From an uncultured Candidatus Binatia bacterium (GTDB lineage: Bacteria > Desulfobacterota > Binatia > Bin18): 64,000 nt of DNA. The stretch is taken from positions 2,909,338 through 2,973,337 of the forward strand of contig OY282457.1 of the NCBI GenBank assembly GCA_958296235.1. Direction: 5' to 3'. The position numbers were made by a program, and so were the translations under genes. Of this stretch, positions 49,345 to 59,132 are shown piece by piece (positions within the stretch are counted from its first letter, which is position 1; each line of letters begins with the position of its first letter). Under the pieces are notes generated by a model. It did not search any database. It was not told the origin of the DNA and was given only the letters and a program-made list of their open reading frames with translations.

Positions 49345-50298
49345 ATGGAAAAGAATATCCATTTCTATTCAAGAGCTTTCTCTCGGCTGCGAGTAAACCG
49401 CTCTAAAGGGATGGCTCCTCATAAGCCAATCTTGCTTTTGTCTGTGATCGAACTTATCGGACAGGAAAAGATAAAACAAAATCAAATCTTCCTTTCTCCT
49501 GAGCTAATCGCCTCATTTCTGAAGTTTTGGTCCCAACTCGGAACGGAATCTTACCGCCCAGACATCGCTCTTCCCTTCTTTCATATGAAAAGCGAAGGCT
49601 TCTGGCACCTCAAGGCAAAACCGGGATTTGAGGCAATTCCTTCTTCTCGGATCAGACTGAGAACCATCGCGGCTCTGCACGATGCTATCCAGTACGCTTT
49701 TCTCGACGCTGAATTATTCAACCTATTACAAACTCCTGCGGCGCGAACCGCTTTGGCCAATGTTTTGGCTATGAAATGGTTTCCTCATGGAAAAACCGAC
49801 ATAGAACGAATGCTGGAAATTAATTCTCTCCAAGCTCTCCAGGATCAATTACAGAGAGAAGGAGGTGTAGTGTACGGCCCGGAAGACTTGAAGGAGGAAG
49901 CAGAATTCGTCGTGAGAAATACGGCATTTCGGAGGATAGTTATTTCGGTATATGAACATCGCTGTGCGTTTTGCGGCCTCCAAATTATCGACCCATTCGG
50001 CCAGGGTGTTGTGGATGGGGCTCACATAATGCCTTTCTCCAAATTTCGCGATGACCGGATTAGCAACGGCCTATCTCTCTGCAAAAATCATCACTGGGCA
50101 TTTGATCGTGGCTGGTTCAGTATAGATGAGGGCTATAAAATTCTTGTTTCTAAAAGTCTCCGAGAAGAGTCTCCGAATGCAAGGCCGACAAGTAGTTTTG
50201 ATCGAGAACGGATTCTGTTGCCAGCAAAAGAAATTCATGTTCCCCGCCCCGACGCACTCCGCTGGCACCGAGAAAATGTGTTCAATTCACCAGGTTAG
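49345..50298 (+). CDS. HNH endonuclease, type IV restriction-like
   Basis: A 317-residue protein. Residues 1-150 form a DNA-reading type domain (GMAPHKPILLLSVIELI, GTESYRPDIALPFFHMKSEG) found in McrA-like enzymes that recognise modified DNA; residues about 195-265 are an HNH nuclease: HRCAFCGLQI, VDGAHIMPFSKFRDDRISNG and LCKNHHWAFDRG. Relatives cut phosphorothioated or otherwise modified phage DNA; specificity here is inference. The ATG at 49345 is used; a TTG at 49330 is in frame. It lies just after the repeat unit R3. Confidence 0.8.
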   Translation: MEKNIHFYSRAFSRLRVNRSKGMAPHKPILLLSVIELIGQEKIKQNQIFLSPELIASFLKFWSQLGTESYRPDIALPFFHMKSEGFWHLKAKPGFEAIPSSRIRLRTIAALHDAIQYAFLDAELFNLLQTPAARTALANVLAMKWFPHGKTDIERMLEINSLQALQDQLQREGGVVYGPEDLKEEAEFVVRNTAFRRIVISVYEHRCAFCGLQIIDPFGQGVVDGAHIMPFSKFRDDRISNGLSLCKNHHWAFDRGWFSIDEGYKILVSKSLREESPNARPTSSFDRERILLPAKEIHVPRPDALRWHRENVFNSPG

Positions 50299-50533
50299 TG
50301 AAGAGTGAGCTTTCTTTAACGACAAAGGAGATGAAAGACCTTGTGCGAGCGACGGCTCGAAAAAGGCTGCCCCTCCGCCAATGCCTATCCCCAAACCTGA
50401 GTCAATCTCCCCAAAATTCTGTTGATTAACGCCCAAAAATGTCCGAATAGAATCCGGTGAATTACCGAATATGACCGGACATTTTCGGACACCAGAGCAA
50501 TTGCCGATTCCGTATAGCCAGCCGGTCCCCGCC
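50299..50533. other. Intergenic region without a recognised gene
   Basis: No convincing gene. A minus-strand frame (50287-50538) is glycine-rich without family resemblance. The 8-base pair AATGTCCG and CGGACATT at about 50438 and 50477 forms a loose inverted repeat. Confidence 0.5.
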
Positions 50534-50700
50534 GTCATTCCGGCGAAAGCCGGAATCCAGGCTCCCCGCCGCCGGACAGGCCCTTCGACTTCGCTACGCT
50601 ACGCTCAGGGCGAACGCGAGGCCGTTTGTGCTGAGCCTGTCCTGAGCGGAGTCGAAGGGCGGAGTCGAAGCAGGGATGCCGGATCACGTCCGGCATGACG
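50534..50700. repeat. Cluster of dispersed palindromic repeats
   Basis: Three hairpin-forming elements in tandem: ATTCCGGC/GCCGGAAT at 50537, a long CCCTTCGACTTCGC...GGAGTCGAAGGG palindrome at 50581-50659, and ATGCCGGA/TCCGGCAT at 50675. They resemble the elements at 9583 and 26768. No gene is present between here and 50888. Confidence 0.75.
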
Positions 50701-50888
50701 AGAGCGGAACGACATGGCTACAGCCTGACGTGAAACGCTCTAGCCTTGGGGAACAAACCCTTGTCCGCCCACGCCAAACAGGCTAGAACTCAGGCCAGGA
50801 GCGGCTCAAAGATGGAGTGTGGAGAGACGGAGGTTCCCTCCGTTTTTCTTTTTGGGATACAGCCGCTCCCGACAGGGCGAGGCAAGAC

Positions 50889-51623
50889 ATGCGGGTGACA
50901 GTGCTTGGCGCGGGCGATGCGTTCTGTAACGGGGGACGCCGCCACAGCGGCTATCTGGTTGAAGCCCCCGAAGCCTGTTTTCTGCTCGATTGTGGCGCGA
51001 CCACGCTGCTCGCCCTCAAATCCCTTGGCATTTCAGCCGAACGCATAGACTTTGTGGCCATCAGCCATCTGCACGGCGATCATTTTGGCGGCCTGCCGTT
51101 TCTCTTTCTCGAATATATCTATGAAAACCCGCGCTCCCGGCCGCTCACCATCGTTGGGCCGCCAGGCACCGAAGAACGGGTCCGCACCCTCCACGCTGCC
51201 ATGTACCGCGAGTTGTCGAAACGGCCGTGCTGCTTCGATATGCGCTTTCGGGAGATGATGCCGGGACACAAGACGACCCTCTGTGACGTTCAGTTGTTTC
51301 CCTTCCGCGTGCCGCACCAGGAGCGGGATATTTCGTTCGGCTATCGGGTCGAAACCGCGGACCGGGCGCTATTGTATTCGGGCGACTGCGGCTGGAACGA
51401 GGATTTGATCCGGCATTCGCACGGGACCGACCTGTTTATCTGTGAGTGCTGTTATTTTCAGACCGAGACCGCGTTCCATATCAGCTATCCCAGGATCGCC
51501 CAGGAGCAGCATCGCCTGGGCTGTAAACGCCTGCTGCTCAGCCATATTGGTCGGGAAGTTCTTGAACGGCTGGGCGAGGTCTCGCTGGAATGCGCCCACG
51601 ACGGTATGGTGATCGAGGTCTAG
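50889..51623 (+). CDS. Metallo-beta-lactamase-fold hydrolase (RNase Z-like)
   Basis: A 244-residue MBL-fold enzyme. MRVTVLGAGDAFCNGGR begins the first sandwich strand, HLHGDHFGG supplies the metal ligands, LLYSGDCGWNE gives the bridging Asp, and LLLSHIGREV the final His. The layout without an exosite flap is typical for tRNase Z-like hydrolases of unknown substrate. The ATG at 50889 is preferred; the frame before it from 50817 is not protein-like. Confidence 0.85.
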   Translation: MRVTVLGAGDAFCNGGRRHSGYLVEAPEACFLLDCGATTLLALKSLGISAERIDFVAISHLHGDHFGGLPFLFLEYIYENPRSRPLTIVGPPGTEERVRTLHAAMYRELSKRPCCFDMRFREMMPGHKTTLCDVQLFPFRVPHQERDISFGYRVETADRALLYSGDCGWNEDLIRHSHGTDLFICECCYFQTETAFHISYPRIAQEQHRLGCKRLLLSHIGREVLERLGEVSLECAHDGMVIEV

Positions 51624-51817
51624 CGGAGATTGCTCTTGACGCCATTCACGCCGGGCTCAGGCAGTGCCACTACCGGACGGCGCCCAACAAATCTATGCTC
51701 AACCTGCCGCTGAAATATGAGGACGAAATCCGCAAGGCGGCAGGCCGACTGGATGATTTCCTGCGCCGGACTTCGGCCCGATTTCTTTTCCTGAGACGCT
51801 CGTCCTCCTCACGCTAA
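51590..51817 (+). CDS. Possible small protein between the MBL gene and aroQ
   Basis: A 75-codon frame overlapping the end of the MBL gene. It reads [20 protein letters not shown], then [20 protein letters not shown], which looks more like protein than a shadow frame, but no start signal or family is recognised. It may be the 3' remnant of a longer gene. Confidence 0.3.
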   Translation: MRPRRYGDRGLAEIALDAIHAGLRQCHYRTAPNKSMLNLPLKYEDEIRKAAGRLDDFLRRTSARFLFLRRSSSSR

Positions 51818-51866
51818 CACCTTGACGCTATTACTGTTTACCCCTACACTTGCCTCCTTCTGCACT

Positions 51867-52304
51867 ATGTCAATACGCATCCTTGTCCTCCACGGTCCGA
51901 ACCTGAATATGCTGGGTCTGCGTGAGCCCGACATCTATGGCACGACAACCCTGACCGATGTGAACGCCCGGCTTGTGGCTCTGGCCCAGGAACTCGGTGT
52001 TGAGGTCGAGACCTTCCAGTCGAATCATGAGGGCCAACTGGTTGATAAAATCCAGGCCGCGCGCGGACAGTACGCGGCGCTTATCATCAATGCCGGAGCC
52101 TATACCCATACCAGTGTCGCCCTGCTGGACGCGATTTTATCGGTCGCGCTCCCGACTATTGAGGTCCACCTCTCGAATTTGTACACGCGCGAGCCGTTTC
52201 GCCATCACTCCTATATTGCGCGGGCGGCGGTCGGGCAGATCTGCGGCTTTGGCCTGGATAGCTATCTGCTGGGCTTGCGGGCGGCGGTTGCACTCGTGAA
52301 ATAA
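51867..52304 (+). CDS. aroQ: 3-dehydroquinate dehydratase, type II
   Basis: A 145-residue shikimate-pathway enzyme that dehydrates 3-dehydroquinate. [20 protein letters not shown] carries the active-site loop with Arg and Tyr, [13 protein letters not shown] the next, [17 protein letters not shown] and [16 protein letters not shown] the conserved Asn/His/Ser residues. The length is standard for the dodecameric type II enzyme. The ATG at 51867 is set by alignment of the first strand. It is followed by accB. Confidence 0.96.
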   Translation: MSIRILVLHGPNLNMLGLREPDIYGTTTLTDVNARLVALAQELGVEVETFQSNHEGQLVDKIQAARGQYAALIINAGAYTHTSVALLDAILSVALPTIEVHLSNLYTREPFRHHSYIARAAVGQICGFGLDSYLLGLRAAVALVK

Positions 52305-52396
52305 GCCCGCTCTCGGACCTGTCAGAACCATGTCGGGGCAACGCAGGGCGTGCTATACAGAGGGTGCCGCCGGGAGGCCATTGAGTAAGGACACCT

Positions 52397-52846
52397 ATGG
52401 AGATTGACGAAATCCGCAGGCTCATTGAGCTGATGGAAGAAAAGGGCGTAGCCGAGTTGGAGCTCAAGAATCGTGCTGGTGAGATTCGCCTGGTGCGTGG
52501 GGAAGCGGCTTCCGCGCCCGCGACTGTCCAGCCGCAGCCGGCCGCGCCTCCGGTTTTGCCTCCGAAGACGCCCGGCGCAGCCCAGGAGCAGGACGGCCTC
52601 GACCCCAGTTTGACCATCGCCTCGCCTATGGTCGGGACATTCTATGGCGCGCCCAATCCCGACTCTTCGCCCTTTGTGGCCGTCGGCGGGATGGTGGAAA
52701 CCGGTGATGTGGTGTGCATTATTGAAGCCATGAAGATGATGAATGAAATCGAGGCGGAGATTCGGGGACGGGTGCGCCGGGTTCTGGTCGAGAACGGTCA
52801 GCCGGTCGAATATGGCCAGGCGCTGTTTCTCCTTGAGCCCGTCTAG
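52397..52846 (+). CDS. accB: Biotin carboxyl carrier protein of acetyl-CoA carboxylase
   Basis: A 149-residue carrier. The N-terminal helix IDEIRRLIELMEEKGVAELE, a Pro/Ala linker (APATVQPQPAAPPVLPP) and the C-terminal biotinyl domain with the biotinylation site EAMKMMNEI are canonical. It carries carboxybiotin between AccC and the carboxyltransferase at the start of fatty-acid synthesis. It forms an operon with accC 37 bp downstream. Confidence 0.96.
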   Translation: MEIDEIRRLIELMEEKGVAELELKNRAGEIRLVRGEAASAPATVQPQPAAPPVLPPKTPGAAQEQDGLDPSLTIASPMVGTFYGAPNPDSSPFVAVGGMVETGDVVCIIEAMKMMNEIEAEIRGRVRRVLVENGQPVEYGQALFLLEPV

Positions 52847-52883
52847 TCTGGGTCTCTTGGGTCTGCATAAAAATTTTAGTCAC

Positions 52884-54296
52884 GTGTTTAAGAAAGTACT
52901 CATTGCCAATCGGGGCGAGATTGCGGTTCGCATCCTGCGGGCCTGTCGGGCTATGGAGATTGCCACTGTGGCCGTGTACTCGACGGCCGACCGTGACGCC
53001 CTGCATGTTCGCCTGGCGGATGAGAGCGTGTGTATCGGGCCGCCGAGTCCGCTCGAAAGCTATCTCAATATTCCCGCGATTGTCAGTGCCGCGCTGGCCT
53101 TTGGCGCGGATGCCGTTCATCCCGGCTATGGTTTTCTGTCCGAGAATGGCGATTTTGCCGAGGCGTGCCAGCGCTCGGGCCTGACCTTTATCGGCCCCCG
53201 CGTCCGCAATATCCGTCTGATGGGAGACAAACCGCGCGCGCGGCGGATCATGGAGCGCGCCGGCGTGCCGGTTTTATCCGGCACCTCGTCCGGGATCACG
53301 GATGTCAAAGAAGCCCAGGCTGTGGCGGCTCAGGTCGGCTTTCCCATTCTGATAAAAGCCGCGGGCGGCGGTGGTGGGCGCGGCCTGCGGGTTGCCCGGA
53401 ATCAGCAGGAACTCTCGACTCTGTTTGCCGTTGCCCGCGAAGAAGGCGAAAACGCGTTTGGAAATGGGACGCTGTACGTCGAGAAATATCTGGAACGCGC
53501 CCGTCATATCGAGTTTCAAATCGTGGGCGATCAACACCGCAACGTCATTCATCTGGGCGAACGCGAGTGTTCGATCCAGCGTCGCTATCAGAAACTCATT
53601 GAGGAAGCGCCCTCGCCGGCCCTGACCAAACGCCTGCGCGAACGGATGGGCACCGTGGCGGTCAAGGCCGCCCGAGCGGTCGGCTATACCAATGTCGGAA
53701 CGATTGAGTTTCTGCTCGATCCCCAGGGCCATTTCTACTTTATTGAAATGAATACCAGGGTCCAGGTCGAACACCCGGTGACGGAGATGATGACGGGCAT
53801 TGACGTGGTTCAGGCCGGCATCCGCTCGGCCGGGGGTGAGCCCTTAGCCTGGCGTCAGAAGGATATCCGTTTTTCAGGCCACGCCCTTGAGTGCCGGGTG
53901 GTGGCCGAAGACCCCATCACCATGCTGCCCTCCCCTGGGACGATTCGGGCCTATCATCCCCCGGGCGGGATGGGTGTCCGGGTGGAAGCCGGCGTGATGG
54001 AAAACAGCACTGTGCCCGTTTACTATGACTCGCTCGTGGCCAAGGTCATTGTGAGCGCTCAGACGCGCGCCGAGGCCGTCCAACGGATGCGCGCCGCCCT
54101 GGCGGAATATCGGATCGACGGCATTAAAACGAATATTCCGCTCCACCAGAGAATCCTGCGCGACCGGGATTTTTTAGCCGGCAAGCTGCACACGCGCTAT
54201 CTGGACACATTTCTGGCCCGCTCGAATAATGGGGCGACTCGCCCGTCTCAACGCCCCCGGTCCAGCTCATCCGAGGCGTCCCCCAAGGAGGTATAG
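52884..54296 (+). CDS. accC: Biotin carboxylase subunit of acetyl-CoA carboxylase
   Basis: A 470-residue ATP-grasp enzyme that carboxylates biotin on AccB. The start is GTG at 52884, giving VFKKVLIANRGEIAVRILRA, which aligns with AccC N-termini; the frame open further upstream overlaps accB and is not used. Conserved: GYGFLSEN, the glycine-rich KAAGGGGGRGLRVA, ECSIQRRYQKLIEEAPSP, EMNTRVQVEHPVTEM. The end has a Ser/Arg-rich tail slightly longer than usual. A DUF1573 gene follows after 2 bp. Confidence 0.97.
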   Translation: MFKKVLIANRGEIAVRILRACRAMEIATVAVYSTADRDALHVRLADESVCIGPPSPLESYLNIPAIVSAALAFGADAVHPGYGFLSENGDFAEACQRSGLTFIGPRVRNIRLMGDKPRARRIMERAGVPVLSGTSSGITDVKEAQAVAAQVGFPILIKAAGGGGGRGLRVARNQQELSTLFAVAREEGENAFGNGTLYVEKYLERARHIEFQIVGDQHRNVIHLGERECSIQRRYQKLIEEAPSPALTKRLRERMGTVAVKAARAVGYTNVGTIEFLLDPQGHFYFIEMNTRVQVEHPVTEMMTGIDVVQAGIRSAGGEPLAWRQKDIRFSGHALECRVVAEDPITMLPSPGTIRAYHPPGGMGVRVEAGVMENSTVPVYYDSLVAKVIVSAQTRAEAVQRMRAALAEYRIDGIKTNIPLHQRILRDRDFLAGKLHTRYLDTFLARSNNGATRPSQRPRSSSSEASPKEV

Positions 54297-54298
54297 CC

Positions 54299-55396
54299 AT
54301 GCGTTTCAGGACTGCCGCCCTTGTGCTGACCGCCCTCTTCTCACTTGCCCATCTCAGTATCGTCCCAGGGGCGCCGGCCGAGCCCGGGACGCCGGCGGTC
54401 GGACAAACGGAGGGCGAGGCGCCCGACAGTCCAAGCCCCGCTACAGTTGCCTTTACCGGTCCTCGGATGCAGGTTGACAAGCCTGTGTTCGATTTTGGAC
54501 AGGTCGAACAGGGAGACAAGGTGACGCATGCGTTTCGGTTTACCAATCAGGGCAACCGGGATTTGCGGGTGCAGTCCGTTAAAACGTCGTGCGGCTGTAC
54601 CGCTGCGGTTATTGCCGCGGACACCATCCCACCCGGCACGGAGGGCAGCATTCAGGCGACGTTTGACACCAAACGGTTTGCCGGCCAAAAAGCTAAAAAC
54701 ATCCGCGTCCACACCAATGATCCCCTCAACCCGGTCACGACCCTGACGCTCCAGGGAGAGATTACCACCGAGGTGCAGGTGCAACCCGCCCAGGTGTATC
54801 TGGGACGGATTCAGCGGGGCGTGCCGACCACGCGCACAGTCAACGTCCTGTACGATCAAAACAAAACCTTTGAAATCACCCACATCAGCAATGACCATCC
54901 GGCAATCAGCGTCCAGGCTGAAGACGCGCGGGTCAAAGGCAAAAAGGGCAAGGCGCTTCAGGTCAGCGTCTCCAAAACCGCCCGGCGGGGCCCGCTCAAC
55001 GATACCATTACGATTACCACCACGAGCCCCAAAAGGCCGAGTATCAGCATTCCGGTTGTGGGGAGTATCGAAGGCGACGTGATTGTCCTGCCGTCCCAGG
55101 TCTCGTTCGGGGTCGTCCGCCAGGGAGTCGGGCAGACGCGGACCGTTCGCATCAAGAACCGCTCCGCTCAGCCCCTCAGCATCGGACAGGTGCGCAGCTC
55201 GCTCGCCAGCGTTGTCCCCGAGCTGACCGAGGTCACGCCGGGCAAAGAGTTTTCGCTGCGTTTACATATCTCGGGCGACACTGAGCCGGGCAAGATACGC
55301 GGCAATATTGAGGTCCTGACCGACCATCCCGAAGAAAAACAGCTCACGATTCCCCTCTTCGGTCTTGTCGCCGCTGGGCGGCAGGCCAGCCGCTAA
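54299..55396 (+). CDS. DUF1573 domain exported protein
   Basis: A 365-residue protein with a signal peptide (MRFRTAALVLTALFSLAHLS). The mature region starts with a DUF1573 immunoglobulin-like domain: FDFGQVEQGDKVTHAFRFTN, VQSVKTSCGCTAAV with a CGC pair, and PGTEGSIQATFDTKRFAGQK. Two further beta-sandwich repeats follow, one starting VYLGRIQRG and one VSFGVVRQG. The conserved Cys pair may bind metal or form a disulfide. It abuts accC by 2 bp and runs up to mfd. Confidence 0.85.
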   Translation: MRFRTAALVLTALFSLAHLSIVPGAPAEPGTPAVGQTEGEAPDSPSPATVAFTGPRMQVDKPVFDFGQVEQGDKVTHAFRFTNQGNRDLRVQSVKTSCGCTAAVIAADTIPPGTEGSIQATFDTKRFAGQKAKNIRVHTNDPLNPVTTLTLQGEITTEVQVQPAQVYLGRIQRGVPTTRTVNVLYDQNKTFEITHISNDHPAISVQAEDARVKGKKGKALQVSVSKTARRGPLNDTITITTTSPKRPSISIPVVGSIEGDVIVLPSQVSFGVVRQGVGQTRTVRIKNRSAQPLSIGQVRSSLASVVPELTEVTPGKEFSLRLHISGDTEPGKIRGNIEVLTDHPEEKQLTIPLFGLVAAGRQASR

Positions 55397-55421
55397 CACC
55401 GTCCTGCGTCAAAGAATACAC

Positions 55422-58400
55422 ATGTCCTCCAATAGCCATCAGACGCTGGACATGTCCACTCTTTTGGATGGGGGCCTGTCTCACGCTGCACCCCTGTCGG
55501 TTGCCCTTGAGACAACGGCTCGGCTCAGTGCCGCTGAGCCCGCGCCCAACCTCATCCGCCTGGCAGGACTCAAGGGCGCGGCGCGGGCGTTTTTTATAGC
55601 GCGCCACCTGCAACAGACTCCGCATCCTACGCTGTGTGTGCTGCCGTCGGATAAACAGGCCGAGACCTTCGCCGCCGACCTGCGCTTCTTTATCGGGGCG
55701 GCCCTCGCCCCGCGGGTGCGTTACTACCCGGCCTGGGACGTGACGGTGGCCGACGGCTTGTCTCCAAACAGCGACGTCATCGCCGCGCAGCTTGAGGGGC
55801 TGTACGACGCGCTCTCCGTCGCCACGCCCATTCTCGTCACCTCGACCACGGCCCTGCTCCAACGGCTCCTGCCCCAGGAAGAGTTCATCACCGCAACCTT
55901 TCGGCTGCGCATTGGAGACGAACTCCCGCTGTCCGCTTTCGTCGACTACTGTCTGCAGTGGGGCTACCGGCGCGTCCCGCTCGTTGAGGAAAAAGGCGAA
56001 ATCAGTGTCCGTGGAGGGATTGTCGATCTCTTCCCGCCGCTCGCCCAGCACCCGCTCCGGGTTGAGTTCCTCGGCGACAGCATTGAGACCATGCGCTCGT
56101 TTGACCCGGCCTCGCAGCGCTCGCTCGACACCTGCGAGGAGAGCATGGTTTTACCCATGCGCTTTTTTTCGGTCGCGCGTCTCCAGGCCGCCTGGCGCAC
56201 GATTGAAGAGGCCCTGGATGCAGGTGATATCCCCCACCGAGAACAGCAGCGGATTATCGAGAACCTGAAAAGCGGCCTGCCTTTCCCTGGGGTCGAATTC
56301 TTCCTGCCGTATCTCTATCCCGACCTGGAGCGCGTAAGCGAGTATCTGCCACGCGGAACGGTCGTGTGGGCCCTGGACCCGGCTGAACAGGAAAGAGCGG
56401 CTGCGACGTTTTGGGAACAACTCGAATCCCGGGTGGCCACGGCCCGAGAGGCCGGCCGGTTTGTCCCGCCGCCCGAGCGCTCTTACCTGTCGGCGCAACA
56501 GGCCCTGGACGGCCTCACCGCTTTCTTAACCGTTGAGGTCCGCGGCCTGGAAACCGTTGAAAAGCGTCAACGTCCCCTCCAATCGGACAAAAAGGCTGGG
56601 GACGTTCACTCTTTTGCCGACTGCACTGTCACCTCGACGCTGCATATGGGCCTGAAACCTGGCGTCTCTCCGCCGTCTGCGGAAAAAAGTCTGGCGCCTC
56701 TTGTCGCGCGTATTCGGCAGTGGCAGGACGAGCGCCAGCAGGTTTATCTGACGGTTTCGAGTCAAGGCCAGGCCGACCACCTCCAGCATCTCTTGCTCGG
56801 CTACGAGCTGGAACTCCCCGTCGAACAGGTGTGGGACGCGCAGCAGAGAAAGAGTGAACGTCCCCTCCAAGCAGACAAAAAAGCCGGGAGGTTGACGCTT
56901 GTAGAGCGCCAGGGCCCTCGGACCGCAATTGTGGTTGGCCATTTGTCGCAAGGTTTCGTGCTGCCCGCGGATGGGCTGGTCTTCCTGGCGGAAGAAGAGA
57001 TCTTCGGCGAGCGCCGCCACCGCCGGCGTTCCCGACCGCGTCCGGTTGCCGACTATCTGACCGGTCTGGGTCAATTGGCCGCCGGCGACTATGTGGTCCA
57101 CACCGACCACGGTATTGCCCGCTATCACGGGCTCCAGCACCTGAGCGTGGCCGATACCACGGGCGACTATCTCCACCTCGAATATACCGGGGGCGACAAA
57201 TTATATGTACCGGTCGAGCGCATCAATCTGGTCCAGAAGTATGCCGGCGCGGACGGCAAAGAACCCGTCCTGGACCGTTTGGGCGGCCAGACCTGGGAGC
57301 GCGTCAAGCGCAAGACGCGGGAGGCCATTCAGGTCATGGCGCGCGAGCTGCTCGAAATTCATGCGGTCCGGGAAAGCGTCCAGCGGCCCGCGCTGGTCAC
57401 ATACACCAGCGACTACGAGGAGTTTGTGGCCCGTTTCCCGTTTGAAGAAACCCGCGGCCAACGGGCCGCCATAGAAGACGTGGAAGCCGACCTGCAAAGT
57501 CCCAAACCCATGGATCGCCTGGTCTGTGGCGATGTGGGCTACGGCAAGACCGAGGTCGCGCTGCGGGCGGCCTATCTGGCGGTTGAAAATGGCAAGCAGG
57601 TCGCCGTCCTGGTACCCACCACGGTGCTCGCCCAACAGCACGCCGAGACCTTCAGCCGGCGCTTTGCCGACTCTCCCATCCGGGTCGAACTGCTGAATCG
57701 ATTCCGCTCGGCCCAAGAAGCCAAAGCCGTGGTCCGCGGCCTGGCCGCGGGAACGGTGGATATTGTCATCGGTACCCACCGCCTCTTACAGCGCGACATT
57801 GGGTTCAAGGAACTCGGCCTGGTCGTTATCGACGAAGAGCATCGGTTCGGGGTGACGCATAAAGAAAAAATCAAACGCCTCCGCCACGAGGTTGATGTTC
57901 TGACGCTGTCGGCCACGCCAATCCCGCGTTCGCTCAATATGGGCATGATGGGTCTGCGCGACCTGAGCGTGATTGAAACCCCGCCCATAGATCGCCAGGC
58001 CATCCGAACCTATGTGGCCGGCTTTGACGAAGACCTCATCCGCTCGGCGATACTGCAAGAACTCGCCCGGGGCGGCCAGGTCTTTTTTGTCCATAACCGG
58101 GTCGAGAGCATTGAAAAAATGGCCGAGCAGTTGCGGGCGCTCGTGCCGGAGGCGGTTCTGGCGGTTGCGCATGGCCAGATGGGGGAACGTGAGCTGGAAA
58201 CGGTCATGCTGGACTTCATGCACCACCGGGTGAACGTGCTGCTGTGCTCGGCCATTATTGAGTCCGGGCTCGATATCCCGACCGCCAACACGATTATCAT
58301 TAACCGGGCGGACCGTTTTGGTCTGGCGCAGCTATACCAACTGCGCGGTCGGGTCGGCCGGTCCGCCATGCGCGCCTATGCCTATTTGCTCATTCCAGGG

Positions 58401-59066
58401 GAGCGCGCCCTCACTCGGGACGCCCAGCGGCGTTTGGAGGTCCTCCAGGAGCTGGACGACCTGGGCGGGGGCTTTCGTTTGGCGGCTCACGATTTGGAGA
58501 TTCGTGGAGCGGGTAATCTGCTGGGCAAAGAACAGTCTGGCCGCGTCGCAGCGGTCGGCTACGAACTCTACGCCGACATGCTGGAAGAGACAGTCCGTGA
58601 GCTGCGCGGGGGCGAAATTGAGGTGGCGATTGAGCCCGACATTCATATTGGCCTGCCGGCCTATCTGCCCGAAGCGTATATCCCGGACGTCAATCAGCGT
58701 CTGGTCTTCTACAAAAAACTGGCCAATGTGCAAGAGCGCAGCGACCTGGAAGACCTTGCTTATGAAATGGAAGACCGTTTTGGCCCCCTGCCGGCGTTAG
58801 TCCTGGATTTTATTGAAGTCATGGACCTGCGCCGGGTGCTGCGCCACTATTTCGTCACCGCGGTCTCTCGTAAGGGCGAGCGCGTCACCCTGCATTTCCA
58901 CCCCGACTCGCCCATACAGGGCGAGCGGCTGGTGGCCTTTATCCAGCGCAATGACCGGGGCGCCCAGCTCAGCCCGGATGGTCGAGTATCGTTTGCGCTT
59001 GCGCCCAAGGAAGACGTCATGCCGGCGGTCAAGACTCTCTTGCACAGCCTCGGCGAGAAGAGTTAA
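55422..59066 (+). CDS. mfd: Transcription-repair coupling factor Mfd
   Basis: A 1214-residue DNA translocase that removes stalled RNA polymerase and recruits UvrA. Residues to about 350 are the UvrB-like module. The RNA polymerase-interacting domain includes YVVHTDHGIARYHGL, and the helicase has Walker A GDVGYGKTEVALRA, DEEHRFGV and the motif VI LYQLRGRVGRS. The C-terminal TRCF domain ends the protein. Two in-frame palindromic elements are inserted in the region between UvrB-like and RID modules (see repeats). The ATG at 55422 lies within the DUF1573-mfd junction; ribosome site weak. Confidence 0.97.
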   Translation: MSSNSHQTLDMSTLLDGGLSHAAPLSVALETTARLSAAEPAPNLIRLAGLKGAARAFFIARHLQQTPHPTLCVLPSDKQAETFAADLRFFIGAALAPRVRYYPAWDVTVADGLSPNSDVIAAQLEGLYDALSVATPILVTSTTALLQRLLPQEEFITATFRLRIGDELPLSAFVDYCLQWGYRRVPLVEEKGEISVRGGIVDLFPPLAQHPLRVEFLGDSIETMRSFDPASQRSLDTCEESMVLPMRFFSVARLQAAWRTIEEALDAGDIPHREQQRIIENLKSGLPFPGVEFFLPYLYPDLERVSEYLPRGTVVWALDPAEQERAAATFWEQLESRVATAREAGRFVPPPERSYLSAQQALDGLTAFLTVEVRGLETVEKRQRPLQSDKKAGDVHSFADCTVTSTLHMGLKPGVSPPSAEKSLAPLVARIRQWQDERQQVYLTVSSQGQADHLQHLLLGYELELPVEQVWDAQQRKSERPLQADKKAGRLTLVERQGPRTAIVVGHLSQGFVLPADGLVFLAEEEIFGERRHRRRSRPRPVADYLTGLGQLAAGDYVVHTDHGIARYHGLQHLSVADTTGDYLHLEYTGGDKLYVPVERINLVQKYAGADGKEPVLDRLGGQTWERVKRKTREAIQVMARELLEIHAVRESVQRPALVTYTSDYEEFVARFPFEETRGQRAAIEDVEADLQSPKPMDRLVCGDVGYGKTEVALRAAYLAVENGKQVAVLVPTTVLAQQHAETFSRRFADSPIRVELLNRFRSAQEAKAVVRGLAAGTVDIVIGTHRLLQRDIGFKELGLVVIDEEHRFGVTHKEKIKRLRHEVDVLTLSATPIPRSLNMGMMGLRDLSVIETPPIDRQAIRTYVAGFDEDLIRSAILQELARGGQVFFVHNRVESIEKMAEQLRALVPEAVLAVAHGQMGERELETVMLDFMHHRVNVLLCSAIIESGLDIPTANTIIINRADRFGLAQLYQLRGRVGRSAMRAYAYLLIPGERALTRDAQRRLEVLQELDDLGGGFRLAAHDLEIRGAGNLLGKEQSGRVAAVGYELYADMLEETVRELRGGEIEVAIEPDIHIGLPAYLPEAYIPDVNQRLVFYKKLANVQERSDLEDLAYEMEDRFGPLPALVLDFIEVMDLRRVLRHYFVTAVSRKGERVTLHFHPDSPIQGERLVAFIQRNDRGAQLSPDGRVSFALAPKEDVMPAVKTLLHSLGEKS
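56560..56615. repeat. Palindromic element within mfd (copy D)
   Basis: A 56-bp near-perfect inverted repeat (arms of 18 bases, 16 matching: AAAAGCGTCAACGTCCCC and GGGGACGTTCACTCTTTT) in coding sequence. It is read as KRQRPLQSDKKAGDVHSF without breaking the frame. Confidence 0.75.
56849..56900. repeat. Palindromic element within mfd (copy E)
   Basis: A second, less perfect copy with arms AAAGAGTGAACGTCCCC and GGGAGGTTGACGCTT, read in the same frame as KSERPLQADKKAGRLTLV. The shared translation with copy D (RPLQ.DKKAG) shows common origin. Confidence 0.72.
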
Positions 59067-59132
59067 GCTGTCCTTCAACGCTCTTATATGAAGCTGGACA
59101 CGTTGACTCCTTATCGTGGGTGCTGGTGAAAC

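Noticed and set aside
50287..50538. 83-codon minus-strand frame after the HNH gene
   Set aside because: Glycine-rich translation without start signal or family; part of it overlaps the end of the HNH gene and the palindromic region.
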